From contig SFCN01000002.1 in NCBI GenBank assembly GCA_004558595.1, positions 1-61,478 of the forward strand: a stretch of 61,478 nt of DNA, in the 5' to 3' direction. The notes under the pieces are model-generated. The model did no database searches and was not told where the DNA came from. It saw nothing but the letters and a program-made list of their open reading frames with translations. Source of the stretch: Phascolarctobacterium sp. GTDB taxonomy: Bacteria > Bacillota > Negativicutes > Acidaminococcales > Acidaminococcaceae. This document shows positions 36,350 through 45,320 of this stretch, piece after piece; positions within the stretch are counted from its first letter, which is position 1; each line of letters begins with the position of its first letter. The translations under genes were made by a program, and so were the position numbers.

Positions 36350-37162
36350 ATGGGCAAAGCCAAAAGAATAGAACGCGTTGTAGCGTTAAGCAAGCTTTTA
36401 GCCGATCATCCCTATCGGTTGTTTTCATTTTCTTATTTTTGTAAAAAATTCGAGATCGCTAAATCCACCCTCAGCGAGGACGTGTTGGCCGTTAAGTCCG
36501 GCCTGGAGATGTATGGTCTGGGCAGAGTGGAGACTCTTTCCGGCGCCGCCGGAGGCGTGCGCTTTATTCCCGGCCATTTGCCCGAGGATGACCAAAGGTT
36601 TTTGGAGGAGCTGGCCGCTCGGCTCACTACCAGCGACCGCATTTTGCCCGGTGGTATGCTTTATACCACGGACCTTTTATGCCAGCCCGATATCGTAATG
36701 CGGCTGGGCGAGATTTTTATGGGACGACTGCAGGAGCTAGCTCCCGATTGCATTATGACCGTGGAGACCAGCGGTATTCCCCTAGCCATGTCCGTAGCTA
36801 GAGCCTTTAATGTGCCCCTTGTAATAGCTCGCCACAGCAGTGATATTACTGAGGGCTCCACCGTGAACATTAATTATGTTAGCGGCAGCAGCAAAACCAT
36901 CCAAACCATGGCTATGCCCAAAAGAGCTCTGCAGCCCAACAGTCGTGTGCTTATTGTGGATGATGTTATGAAGGGCGGTGGCACTGCCAAGGGCATGGTA
37001 GCCCTAGCCCAGGAGGTTGGTGCTCAAGTGGTGGGCAAGGCCTTTCTGATGGACACAGCCGAGCCCAGCCGTAAGCTAGTGGAGGATTATGTCTCCTTCT
37101 TCACCCTGCATCATGCGGATGAAGAAAGCCAAAGCGTAAAGGTGGAGCTGTCCCAAAATTAG
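36350..37162 (+). CDS. purR: Pur operon repressor PurR
   Basis: A 270-residue Bacillus-type PurR: an N-terminal winged helix (FEIAKSTLSEDVLAVKSGLE) and a phosphoribosyltransferase-like domain with the PRPP motif VLIVDDVMKGGGTAKGM. It senses PRPP and represses purine genes; it is not an enzyme. Position ahead of glmU and prs matches Bacillus synteny. GAGGGA precedes the ATG. Confidence 0.96.
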   Translation: MGKAKRIERVVALSKLLADHPYRLFSFSYFCKKFEIAKSTLSEDVLAVKSGLEMYGLGRVETLSGAAGGVRFIPGHLPEDDQRFLEELAARLTTSDRILPGGMLYTTDLLCQPDIVMRLGEIFMGRLQELAPDCIMTVETSGIPLAMSVARAFNVPLVIARHSSDITEGSTVNINYVSGSSKTIQTMAMPKRALQPNSRVLIVDDVMKGGGTAKGMVALAQEVGAQVVGKAFLMDTAEPSRKLVEDYVSFFTLHHADEESQSVKVELSQN

Positions 37163-37198
37163 TTAATTTTTCCTATTCAAGGAAGGGAGTTAATATAA

Positions 37199-38569
37199 AT
37201 GGCAAATTTAGTAGCTGTTATCCTTGCCGCAGGCAAGGGCACTCGTATGCGCAGCAAATACCCCAAGGTTTTGCACAAGGTAGGCGGCAAACCCATGCTG
37301 CAGCATGTTATTGACGCAGCTAGCGTGGCTGGCTGTGACGAAAAGGTAATTATCGTCGGTCATGAGGCCGAATTAGTCGAAGAAATGGTGGGTAACCAAG
37401 GCAAAATCGCTCTGCAGGCTGAGCAGCTGGGCACCGGCCACGCTGTCATGCAGACTGCGGAAGCCTTAAAGGGCTTCACCGGCACCGCTCTGATTTTATG
37501 CGGTGACACCCCGCTTTTAGAGGGCGAGGAGCTGAAGAAGTTCTGCGAAGCCCATCAGGCCAGCGGCGCTGCCGCCACTGTGTTAACCGCAATCATGGAC
37601 GACCCCTTCGGCTATGGCCGCATCGTGCGCGATGAAAAAGGCAATGTTCAGGCTATCGTAGAGCAAAAGGACGCTACCGAAGCCCAAAAGGCTATTAAGG
37701 AAATCAACACCGGCATCTATTGCATGGAATGCCCCCTGATGTTTGATGTTTTGGCGACCTTGACCAATGATAATGCTCAAGGCGAATATTATTTGACTGA
37801 TGTGCTGGAAAAATTGAACAAGGCAGGCCAAAAGGTGGGCGGCGTAGTTACCGAGGACAGCGATATGGTCATGGGCATCAACTCTCGCAAGCAGCTTTCC
37901 GTAGCGGAGGGCGTAATGCGTCAACGCATTTTAGACAAGCTCATGGACAACGGCGTAACCATTATGGACCCAGCCAGCACCTTTATTGAAGGCACTGTCA
38001 AGATTGGCCGCGATACCATTATTTATCCCTACACTTGGCTGGAGGGCAACACGGTCATTGGCGAGGACTGCGAAATCGGTCCCAATGCCCGCTTTACCAA
38101 TGTCAAAATCGGCAACGATAACCACTTGCAATTCATCTATGGTCATGACTGCGAGGTAAAGGACCATGTTACCGCAGGTCCCTATGTGCATCTGCGTCCT
38201 GACACCATCATCAGAGACCATGTGAAGATTGGTAACTATGTAGAAGTGAAGAACTCCAATGTGGGCGAAGGCACTAAGCTGCCCCACCTGACCTATATAG
38301 GCGATAGCGATATCGGCAGCGGCGTTAACATGGGCTGCGGCTGCATTACCGTTAACTACGACGGTAAAAAGAAGCACCGCACCATCATCGGCGATAATGC
38401 CTTTGTGGGCTGCAATACTAATCTGGTGGCTCCCGTTACCGTGCAGGCTAACACCTATATCGGAGCCGGCAGCACCATTACCAAGGAAGTACCTGAAAAC
38501 GCTTTGGGTATTGCCCGTGCTAAGCAAAAGAATATCGAAGGCTGGGCCGAAAAGTACAGAAATAGTTAA
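37199..38569 (+). CDS. glmU: Bifunctional GlmU: GlcNAc-1-P uridyltransferase / GlcN-1-P acetyltransferase
   Basis: A 456-residue enzyme making UDP-GlcNAc for peptidoglycan and LPS. N-terminal uridyltransferase with VILAAGKGTRMRSKYPKVLH, QLGTGHAV and CGDTPLL; C-terminal left-handed beta-helix acyltransferase with AGPYVHLRP, GNYVEVKNS and NYDGKKKHRTIIGD. Normal length. AAGGGAG ribosome site upstream of the ATG. Confidence 0.98.
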   Translation: MANLVAVILAAGKGTRMRSKYPKVLHKVGGKPMLQHVIDAASVAGCDEKVIIVGHEAELVEEMVGNQGKIALQAEQLGTGHAVMQTAEALKGFTGTALILCGDTPLLEGEELKKFCEAHQASGAAATVLTAIMDDPFGYGRIVRDEKGNVQAIVEQKDATEAQKAIKEINTGIYCMECPLMFDVLATLTNDNAQGEYYLTDVLEKLNKAGQKVGGVVTEDSDMVMGINSRKQLSVAEGVMRQRILDKLMDNGVTIMDPASTFIEGTVKIGRDTIIYPYTWLEGNTVIGEDCEIGPNARFTNVKIGNDNHLQFIYGHDCEVKDHVTAGPYVHLRPDTIIRDHVKIGNYVEVKNSNVGEGTKLPHLTYIGDSDIGSGVNMGCGCITVNYDGKKKHRTIIGDNAFVGCNTNLVAPVTVQANTYIGAGSTITKEVPENALGIARAKQKNIEGWAEKYRNS

Positions 38570-38585
38570 AAAGCTTACAAATAAC

Positions 38586-38615
38586 TTGTTAAATTAGTAG
38601 CTTTTATAGTATAAT
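38586..38615 (+). promoter_or_regulatory. Predicted prs promoter
   Basis: TTGTTA (38586-38591), 18 nt, perfect TATAAT (38610-38615). A weak stem (AAAAGCTTAC with GTAGCTTTT) spans the glmU end and the spacer, so prs may be transcribed partly independently. Confidence 0.45.
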
Positions 38616-38675
38616 TATACCTAGGCTAAGATTTTCGCAAGAAAAAATATCAAGGCGATTTTGGAGGGATTGGAC

Positions 38676-39635
38676 ATGTTGTCTGACGAGAATAAGTTAA
38701 GAATTTTTACCGGTAATGCTAACCCTGATTTAGCACGCGAAATCGCTGCTTATCTGGGCACTACCGTAGGTGATTCTGTTGTAAACCGTTTTAACAACGG
38801 CGAAATCCAAGTAATGATTAACGAGAGCGTACGCGGCAAGGATATCTTCATTGTGCAGCCTACCTGTGGCCCCATTGTTAACGACAATGTAATGGAGCTC
38901 TTGATTATGGCTGATGCCTTCAAACGCGCCAGCGCTAACCATATTACCGCTGTTATTCCTTATTATGGCTATGCTCGTCAGGACCGCAAGGCTCGCGGCC
39001 GTGAGCCCATTACCGCTAAGCTGATGGCAGACCTTTTGGAAACCGCAGGCATTACCCGCGTTGTTACCATCGACTTGCATGCTGCCCAAATTCAGGGCTT
39101 CTTCAATATCCCCTTTGATCATATGCCCGGCGGCCCGCTGCTGGCTGAATATATTAAAGAGAAGAACCTGGAAAACATGGTCGTTGTTTCCCCGGACCTG
39201 GGCGGTGTAAGCCGTGCTCGTGGCTTTGCGGAAATTTTGAATGCTCCCATGGCTATTATCGACAAGCGTCGTCCTGAGCCCGGCGTAGCCGAGGTTATGA
39301 ACCTGATTGGCGATGTTCAAGGTAAGAACTGCATTCTGGTTGATGATATGGTTGATACCGCAGGCTCCCTCACCGAGGGTGCTCGTGCCCTGAAGAAATT
39401 CGGCGCTAACGAGATTTATGCTTGCTGCACCCACCCCATTCTGACCGACCCTGCTCTGAGCCGCATCGCTCAATCCGACATTACCGAGCTGGTTGTTACC
39501 AATACCATTCCTCTGGCTCCTTCTAAGAAGCATCCTAAGATTAAGGTATTGTCCATTGCTCCGATTTTGGCAGAAACCATTCTGCGTATCTACAACGATT
39601 GGTCCGTAAGCCAACTGTTCGATATTAAGAAATAA
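38676..39635 (+). CDS. prs: Ribose-phosphate pyrophosphokinase
   Basis: A 319-residue class I PRPP synthase. ATP and ribose-5-P motifs: FNNGEIQVMINESVRGKD, YGYARQDRKARGREPI, DLHAAQIQGFF and the PRPP loop LVDDMVDTAGSLTEGA. The start is the ATG at 38676 after GGAGGG; a TTG 15 bases upstream is rejected. PRPP feeds purines and HisG. Confidence 0.98.
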   Translation: MLSDENKLRIFTGNANPDLAREIAAYLGTTVGDSVVNRFNNGEIQVMINESVRGKDIFIVQPTCGPIVNDNVMELLIMADAFKRASANHITAVIPYYGYARQDRKARGREPITAKLMADLLETAGITRVVTIDLHAAQIQGFFNIPFDHMPGGPLLAEYIKEKNLENMVVVSPDLGGVSRARGFAEILNAPMAIIDKRRPEPGVAEVMNLIGDVQGKNCILVDDMVDTAGSLTEGARALKKFGANEIYACCTHPILTDPALSRIAQSDITELVVTNTIPLAPSKKHPKIKVLSIAPILAETILRIYNDWSVSQLFDIKK

Positions 39636-39722
39636 TCCAGCAAGCTTAGGCTTTGCGACTAGCTTTTCCAGCTGATTCCTAGCGAGGCTTGTGTAACGGA
39701 TTTTTATGTACTAAATAATTTT

Positions 39723-39753
39723 GAGGCTTGCCGAAGGCAAGCCTCTTATTTTG
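39723..39753 (+). terminator. Rho-independent terminator after prs
   Basis: GAGGCTTGCC pairs perfectly with GGCAAGCCTC around loop GAA, followed by TTATTTT. Because of it, an open TTG-initiated extension of the next gene through this hairpin is not believed. Confidence 0.8.
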
Positions 39754-39774
39754 AGAACATTTCTAGAGAAAATT

Positions 39775-40560
39775 ATGCGTGTATTATACATTATCTTCGG
39801 CTGCGCTCTCTTGAGCGCAGCATTACTCTGGCTGGGCCGCTTGGGCAAGTTGCCCAAGCGTCACGCAGCTAACGCTGCCTTGGCCAGCATCCTACTAGCG
39901 AGCACCTTACTCGTGCTTGCGGTGCTACCGGGCAACAGCTTTTATGGACCCGTGCTGACCCATGGCAGCACGGCCAAAAAGCAAATCGCGCTGACCTTCG
40001 ACGACGGCCCCTATCCGCCCTATACCCAGCAGCTGCTAAAGGTACTTGCTGACAAGCAAGTCCACGCCACCTTCTTCATGGTAGGCGAAAACGCCGCCAA
40101 GCACCCCGAAATCGTGAAAATGGTGCAAGCCGGCGGCCACGAAATTGCCCTCCACGCCGGTAAGCATCAGGATTTGCTAAAACTGAACCGCGCCGAGCTT
40201 GATGCCAATATCGCCGCCGGCAAGAGCACCTTAGAAGGCCTTACGGGGCAGCGTCCGCATTACATGCGGCCCCCCCACGGCTTCAAGGACTGGCAGGTGC
40301 TGGCGGCCATTGAAGCCGCTGGCATGAAGGCTGTGAACTGGAGCGTTATCCCTAGGGATTGGACCAATCCCGGGGTACAGCGCATAGCAGACAGGGTCTG
40401 CTATGCAGCGGAACCAGGAGCTATAGTGCTGCTCCACGATGGCGACAGCCCTCGCAATTCCGCTCCCCGAGAGCAGACGGTGGCTGCGGTGGGACTCATC
40501 ATCGACCAGCTGCGCGAAGAAAAATACCAATTTGTAACAATAAGTGAAATGGAGAAATAG
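39775..40560 (+). CDS. Polysaccharide deacetylase (NodB homology domain)
   Basis: About 261 residues. Two hydrophobic segments at the N-terminus (residues about 2-20 and 30-50) anchor it; the NodB domain follows with the Asp pair in LTFDDGPYP, a metal-binding HAGKH (the usual HSxxH with Ala in place of Ser/Thr), MRPPHGF and the C-terminal IVLLHDG. It probably deacetylates cell-wall or envelope glycans. The start is the ATG at 39775, downstream of the prs terminator; its ribosome site is weak. Confidence 0.88.
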   Translation: MRVLYIIFGCALLSAALLWLGRLGKLPKRHAANAALASILLASTLLVLAVLPGNSFYGPVLTHGSTAKKQIALTFDDGPYPPYTQQLLKVLADKQVHATFFMVGENAAKHPEIVKMVQAGGHEIALHAGKHQDLLKLNRAELDANIAAGKSTLEGLTGQRPHYMRPPHGFKDWQVLAAIEAAGMKAVNWSVIPRDWTNPGVQRIADRVCYAAEPGAIVLLHDGDSPRNSAPREQTVAAVGLIIDQLREEKYQFVTISEMEK

Positions 40561-40609
40561 TAATTTTAAAATTCGTAATAAGTAATCATCATAGTCGCAA
40601 GTGAAAAGC

Positions 40610-40809
40610 GTATACCTGGGAAGTGGCGGAGGCAAGAATGCGACTACAATAGTAATTCGATGAACAATAGAATTACTATAGCAATGGACAGGCTCGCATG
40701 TTCGCGAAGCGCCTCGTCACGCTACGGCACGTTTCTCTCTTTACGGATTAAGCGCTCTATGTGAACATTGTATCAAGCATTCGCAGACCGGAGCACTTCA
40801 CAGGTATAC
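40610..40809. repeat. MITE-like 200-bp element with 16-bp terminal inverted repeats and internal hairpin
   Basis: Within the 293-bp gene-free gap before pth, GTATACCTGGGAAGTG (40610-40625) matches CACTTCACAGGTATAC (40794-40809) as an inverted repeat at 15 of 16 positions. Inside lies a perfect 10-bp hairpin, ATAGTAATTC / GAATTACTAT (40649-40658, 40670-40679). TAGTCGCA / TGCGACTA (40592-40599, 40639-40646) straddles the left end. There is no open frame. I see no clear target-site duplication, so a structured RNA leader is an alternative. Confidence 0.4.
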
Positions 40810-40853
40810 CTTTGAGCGATTACATTTTTATTGATTTATAGGAGAAAAAATTT

Positions 40854-41552
40854 ATGAAACTAATCGTCGGCTTGGGCAACATCGGCCGAGAATACGAAAA
40901 CACACGGCATAACATCGGCTTCATGGTCGTAGACGAGCTAGCCAAACGCCTCGGCGTCACCTTCGGCAAGGAAGATCGCAACGCCTACTGTGCCGAATAC
41001 CGTGCCCCCGAAAAAATCCTCATCATCAAGCCCACCACCTACATGAACCTTAGCGGTATCGCCGTAGGCGCCTATGCCAACTTCTATCACATCGAACCCG
41101 AAGACATCGCCGTTATCCAAGACGACATGGACCTGCCCGTAGGCCACCTGCGCATTCGCCGCAAGGGCAGCGCCGGTGGACACAACGGTATCAAATCCAT
41201 CACCGAGCACTTAGGCACCGAAGAATACCCTCGCTTTAAAATCGGCATCGGCCATCCCGACCGTAACAATAAGGCGGTTATTAACCATGTGCTGCATCAA
41301 TTTCAAGGAGAGGATAAGGCCGCTATCGACACCGCCGTCAAAGCCATGGCTGAGGCTCTGGAGCAGTGGCTCAAGGACGGTGACCTTAACGCTGTCATGA
41401 CCAAATATAACACTAAAAAGGCCAAGAAGGAAAAACCGCCTAAAAAAGCTCCGGAGGAGCAGGCGGAGAAGCAGGAAGCAGAGCAAGTCGAAGCTACAAA
41501 GGCTGAGCCCAGCCTACTAGAAAAAGCTGTTAAATGGCTTAGCGACAAATAA
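40854..41552 (+). CDS. pth: Peptidyl-tRNA hydrolase with C-terminal extension
   Basis: Residues 1-185 are a standard Pth: GLGNIGREYENTRHNIGFMVVD with catalytic His, TYMNLSG, IQDDMDLPVG, and GSAGGHNGIKSI. It recycles peptidyl-tRNAs released from ribosomes. Residues about 186-232 are an unusual Lys/Glu/Ala/Pro-rich tail ending in a short amphipathic stretch (LLEKAVKWLSDK). Good GGAGAAAAAA site upstream. The gene keeps its Firmicute position near prs. Confidence 0.96.
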   Translation: MKLIVGLGNIGREYENTRHNIGFMVVDELAKRLGVTFGKEDRNAYCAEYRAPEKILIIKPTTYMNLSGIAVGAYANFYHIEPEDIAVIQDDMDLPVGHLRIRRKGSAGGHNGIKSITEHLGTEEYPRFKIGIGHPDRNNKAVINHVLHQFQGEDKAAIDTAVKAMAEALEQWLKDGDLNAVMTKYNTKKAKKEKPPKKAPEEQAEKQEAEQVEATKAEPSLLEKAVKWLSDK

Positions 41553-41556
41553 GATT

Positions 41557-41600
41557 AAAAGCACTGTAATCATAGCTAAAGCTATGACTACAGTGCTTTT
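41557..41600. terminator. Bidirectional terminator between pth and the hybrid kinase
   Basis: A near-perfect palindrome, AAAAGCACTGTAATCATAGCT paired with AGCTATGACTACAGTGCTTTT, with A-rich and T-rich flanks, lying between convergent genes. Confidence 0.85.
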
Positions 41601-41602
41601 AG

Positions 41603-44455
41603 TTATCTGCGCCTCTGTAGGGCCTCTTGTAATACACGCTTCAACGATTCCACATCAAAGGGCTTGTTCAGCATGCCATTCATGCCCGCCTCCAGCACTT
41701 CCTTCTTTGTTTCCGCTAAGGCATTAGCCGTGAGAGCAATAATAACCGTCTGCCCTATCTCCTTATCAGGCAAGCGACGTATCATACGCGCCGCTTCAAG
41801 GCCATCTAATACCGGCATCATCAAATCCATCAGCACGAAATCAATACTTCCCGGCTGAGCATGGGCCATATAATCCACGGCCTCCTGACCATTGACGCAG
41901 CAGTAAACCTCGGCCCCCGCCTTTTCCAGCATCATCTGAGCGATCTCACGGTTCAACTCCACGTCATCCACTAAGAGCACATGCTTACCCTCTAGCTTCA
42001 CCTCAGCCACAGCCACCTCTTTGGTCGCCTCAGCTTCCTCAGCCAGCTTGAGACTTAGATCAACGTAAATGACCGTTCCCTTGTTGACCTCGCTTTCCAC
42101 GGTGATTTTACCGCCTAACAAATCTACAATACTCTTAGCGATGGTCATACCAAGACCAGTACCCTGAATGCCGCTGGTCGTAGTATCCCTCTCCCTGTTG
42201 AAGGGCTCAAATAAATGCTCCATAAACTCCCTGCTCATACCAATGCCATTATCGGCAATTTGGAAGCGATACAAGGCCTGCCCATCCACGGCGACACCCT
42301 TTTGCTCACCACGCAAATGGACGATACCACCATTGTTGGTATACTTGATAGAATTGCTAAGGAAGTTTAATAAAACACGCTGTAACAAAATTTGGTCGAC
42401 AAAAACCCTGCTATGAGCCACTCTACTAATATCTAACAGCAGCTGTATCTCCTTTTGCTTAGCTGCTGGCAGCAGCATTTCGTGAATGCTCTTGAGTAAT
42501 TCCACCAAATCACAGGGGGACTCATGCACTGCCAGCTTGCCATTTTCAATGCTGCTCATATCCAACACATCATTAATCAGGGACAATAGATTCTTGCCGG
42601 AAAGAATAATCTTTTCCAAATATCGTTTGGTTACAGGATTAACCGCCTGCTCCAGCGCCAGCTTAGCGAAGCCCATAATAGCGTTCATAGGCGTGCGAAT
42701 ATCATGAGAAACGCTGTTAAGAAACACGGTTTTAGCTTTATTACTAGCCTCAGCCTGCTCCAAAGCACGGCTCAACAGCTTCTGCTGCTCCTCCAACTGC
42801 TCGTTTTTCTTGCTCACGATTTCCATATTTTTCTCGCGAATATGCAGCAGGGTGATCAAGAAAATAATGCCCACTATGACGAAGACAATGGTCCCCACCG
42901 CCCAAGGATTACTCAAAATTTCATCCATTAGAGACGGCTTGGACTGAACCGCGGCAAAGCCACCCATGAGCTGCTCCAGAAAATCGCCTCTAACGCTAAC
43001 AACAGCCTTGTTGATGATGGAGCCTAGCTCGCGACTTTCGTTAGCATTGATACCGATGCAATACTCCAGCTTCACTGAAGGCACAATGGCCATTACCAGC
43101 TGCTGAGTCGCATCCCTGCCCACCACATCCTGCGCTTGAAAAGCATACATATAGGTAGCGTCATACTTGCCGGAAAGGACTCCTTGCACGCATTCGTCAA
43201 AGGAATCAAGCCTATGGATTACCGCATCCTGAGGCAAAAAATCCGGAAAACCCCCAAATTCATTGGCTGATTTTACTAAGGCCAAGCGCTTAGGCGCCTT
43301 AGTATTGCCACGCAGCTTAACCGAAAAGAGCGTTGTGCTCATAAGGGGCTCCGACAGCCTGTAGCCCATTCTTTCGGCGTGATAATTATCCGGTGGCAAA
43401 TCAAGCACTAGGTCAGCCTGCCGCTTACGCAGGGCCTCTAGATACTCCCTTCTGCTACCCACGGGAATATACTCATACTTAATGCCACTGCGGCGAGCGA
43501 TTTCCTGCATCAGTTGAGGAAAAATACCTTTGAATTGACCATTCTCCACATAAGAATAGGGCCTACGGTCAGGATTGACCAAAACCCGGAACCTGCGGTC
43601 CGCCGCATTAGCCAATTCCCGATAGGCAAACTCATCATGAGCTAACGGCAGAATATGCCCCTTGCGGGGAGTATAGTATTTAGCATATAAATCCTGCCGC
43701 CACATGGGATTAATGTAATCCATCTTATGAATGGCCTGATTAATCTCCTGCAACAGGCCCTCGTTGCCTTTTTTAACAATGGCATAAAGATACTCGGAAT
43801 CATATTGGTCCAGTACCCGCTCCCTGTGCATAAAGCGCATACTTGTTGTCAAAACCGCATCCACATTCTTCTGCGCTCGCAGGGCATCCAGCAGCTCCGG
43901 CATATGGTCATAATAGTGTATGCTGTAATCAAAGCCCTTTTCCCGAGCAAACTCAGCAAAATTAATATTTACAATGCTACCCTTGAGGGCGCCAATGCGC
44001 ATACCGTGGTAGGTGCTATAATTACCCGAGGTATAACGAATATCATCCTCCCTCACCACTAATACGGAAGAGCTACGACCGATGGGACTGCTACTATAAT
44101 CGAACTTATCTAATCTATCGGCGCGCATGCGTACACCAGTTATCATATCGATGTCGCCCCGCTCCAGCATAGCAAAGCCATCGTTCCATTGTTTTTCGTA
44201 GCCAATATATTCACAGCGCCAATTATTATAGAGCTTTAAGCGCTGTATTAAATCGTAGCCATAGCCCGACAAATGGCCGTCAGCTTCTAGCTCGTGGTAG
44301 CCCGGTAAATAAAAATAGCCCACTCTTACCCTTTTATTTTCCACTGCCTCGGCAGAGCTTAAGCATACACCAACAAGAAGGCACAATACCAGCACCATTC
44401 CTAGTAGCATTCTTAAGCCTTTTTGCAAAATTCCCATAGCCTTTTCCATACTCAT
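41603..44455 (-). CDS. BvgS-like hybrid sensor histidine kinase with two periplasmic substrate-binding domains
   Basis: A 950-residue protein. A signal/anchor (MLLGMVLVLCLLVGVCLSS) is followed by two SBP_bac_3-type Venus-flytrap domains (about residues 38-265 and 285-515; RVGYFYLPGYHELEADG and RVLVNPDRRPYSYVENG). A membrane segment (AVGTIVFVIVGIIFLITLL) and a coiled coil follow. Then come HisKA with H-box FLNSVSHDIRTPMNAI, HATPase_c with DNGIGMS and GTGLGMTIAK, and a C-terminal receiver with phospho-Asp in VLMDLMMPVLDG. It should sense a small molecule or redox state at the envelope. No HPt domain or separate DNA-binding regulator is adjacent, so its output partner is elsewhere. Confidence 0.93.
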   Translation of the reverse strand: MSMEKAMGILQKGLRMLLGMVLVLCLLVGVCLSSAEAVENKRVRVGYFYLPGYHELEADGHLSGYGYDLIQRLKLYNNWRCEYIGYEKQWNDGFAMLERGDIDMITGVRMRADRLDKFDYSSSPIGRSSSVLVVREDDIRYTSGNYSTYHGMRIGALKGSIVNINFAEFAREKGFDYSIHYYDHMPELLDALRAQKNVDAVLTTSMRFMHRERVLDQYDSEYLYAIVKKGNEGLLQEINQAIHKMDYINPMWRQDLYAKYYTPRKGHILPLAHDEFAYRELANAADRRFRVLVNPDRRPYSYVENGQFKGIFPQLMQEIARRSGIKYEYIPVGSRREYLEALRKRQADLVLDLPPDNYHAERMGYRLSEPLMSTTLFSVKLRGNTKAPKRLALVKSANEFGGFPDFLPQDAVIHRLDSFDECVQGVLSGKYDATYMYAFQAQDVVGRDATQQLVMAIVPSVKLEYCIGINANESRELGSIINKAVVSVRGDFLEQLMGGFAAVQSKPSLMDEILSNPWAVGTIVFVIVGIIFLITLLHIREKNMEIVSKKNEQLEEQQKLLSRALEQAEASNKAKTVFLNSVSHDIRTPMNAIMGFAKLALEQAVNPVTKRYLEKIILSGKNLLSLINDVLDMSSIENGKLAVHESPCDLVELLKSIHEMLLPAAKQKEIQLLLDISRVAHSRVFVDQILLQRVLLNFLSNSIKYTNNGGIVHLRGEQKGVAVDGQALYRFQIADNGIGMSREFMEHLFEPFNRERDTTTSGIQGTGLGMTIAKSIVDLLGGKITVESEVNKGTVIYVDLSLKLAEEAEATKEVAVAEVKLEGKHVLLVDDVELNREIAQMMLEKAGAEVYCCVNGQEAVDYMAHAQPGSIDFVLMDLMMPVLDGLEAARMIRRLPDKEIGQTVIIALTANALAETKKEVLEAGMNGMLNKPFDVESLKRVLQEALQRRR

Positions 44456-44703
44456 AACCTCTTAATACTATAGTAGCATTAAATACTTTTAGTAAACACT
44501 TTTCCTATATATCTATAGTTTAACTACTTACTATGCTTTTGGCAAGTAATACTTATGAAAAACTTCTCATCCTTATCCCTAGCGACCTATTCAACGCCTA
44601 TATTATTTTGTCTTCTACTTACTAAATTTGTGCCTTGTAAGGCTTTTCAGAATCCTTTTTTCTTGTTACAATATAACTAATATTATACAAGGGAGGTTGA
44701 TTT

Positions 44704-45315
44704 ATGAAAAAATTTATCCTGTGCGTTTTATGTCTTTTAGTATGCTCTGTTTGCGCTGCTGCTGCCCCAGCTCAAAAGGCAGTTTTTTGGTACCAAGTCC
44801 CTGATGTAATTTTAGAAGTGCAAAACCCTGAACATGACGTTGAAAAAGGCAGAGTAGAATTTGAAGCCTTTCTTAAGGAAAAATATAGCAAACGCTTCAA
44901 TATTCAAATTTTAAAGCGGGCTCCGGAAAAGGAGCTTACTACCGCAGATGTAACCCTAGTTACTCGTCCCAATTATCTGCCCGTAATCGTTAAGCTTGAT
45001 TTGGCTGGTGTGGGCACCGGTGAGAAGCTCGTGGGCAAGTACGCTACTGTGAAGGTTGCTTTGAAGGAAAGTATTGTTGCTGACGGCAAGTTCTATAGCT
45101 ATGATTATGGTGTGAAGGAGTACGATAGCAGCATGCTGCGCGTAGCTGGTTATGTGGTAGCTAGCGAAGACGACCCACGCATCAATACGAAAAACGCTGT
45201 TAATGACTGCATTATTGATGCTTGCACCCTGAACGAAAAGGTTAACCGCTACGCTGACCCCGCTTCCTACGCTAAGGAACAGGCTCGCTACAAAGGCGAA
45301 TTCAATAAGCTGTAA
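44704..45315 (+). CDS. Secreted protein of unknown function
   Basis: A 203-residue protein with a clean signal peptide (residues 1-21, FILCVLCLLVCSVCAAA) and GGGAGG before the ATG. The mature part is mixed alpha/beta, Lys/Glu/Val/Tyr-rich, with two cysteines near the C-terminus (DCIIDACTL) that could form a disulphide. I do not recognise the family. It is followed 5 bp later by an HD-domain gene. The preceding gap of about 250 bp (44456-44703) holds AT-rich sequence and presumably promoters of the two divergent genes. Confidence 0.85.
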   Translation: MKKFILCVLCLLVCSVCAAAAPAQKAVFWYQVPDVILEVQNPEHDVEKGRVEFEAFLKEKYSKRFNIQILKRAPEKELTTADVTLVTRPNYLPVIVKLDLAGVGTGEKLVGKYATVKVALKESIVADGKFYSYDYGVKEYDSSMLRVAGYVVASEDDPRINTKNAVNDCIIDACTLNEKVNRYADPASYAKEQARYKGEFNKL

Positions 45316-45320
45316 ACAAC

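Noticed and set aside
38730..39614. 294-codon minus-strand frame opposite prs
   Set aside because: prs is complete and unmistakable; the antisense frame is a by-product of its codon use.
39721..39774. TTG-initiated N-terminal extension of the polysaccharide deacetylase
   Set aside because: It would translate through the prs terminator hairpin; the downstream ATG starts a normal membrane anchor.
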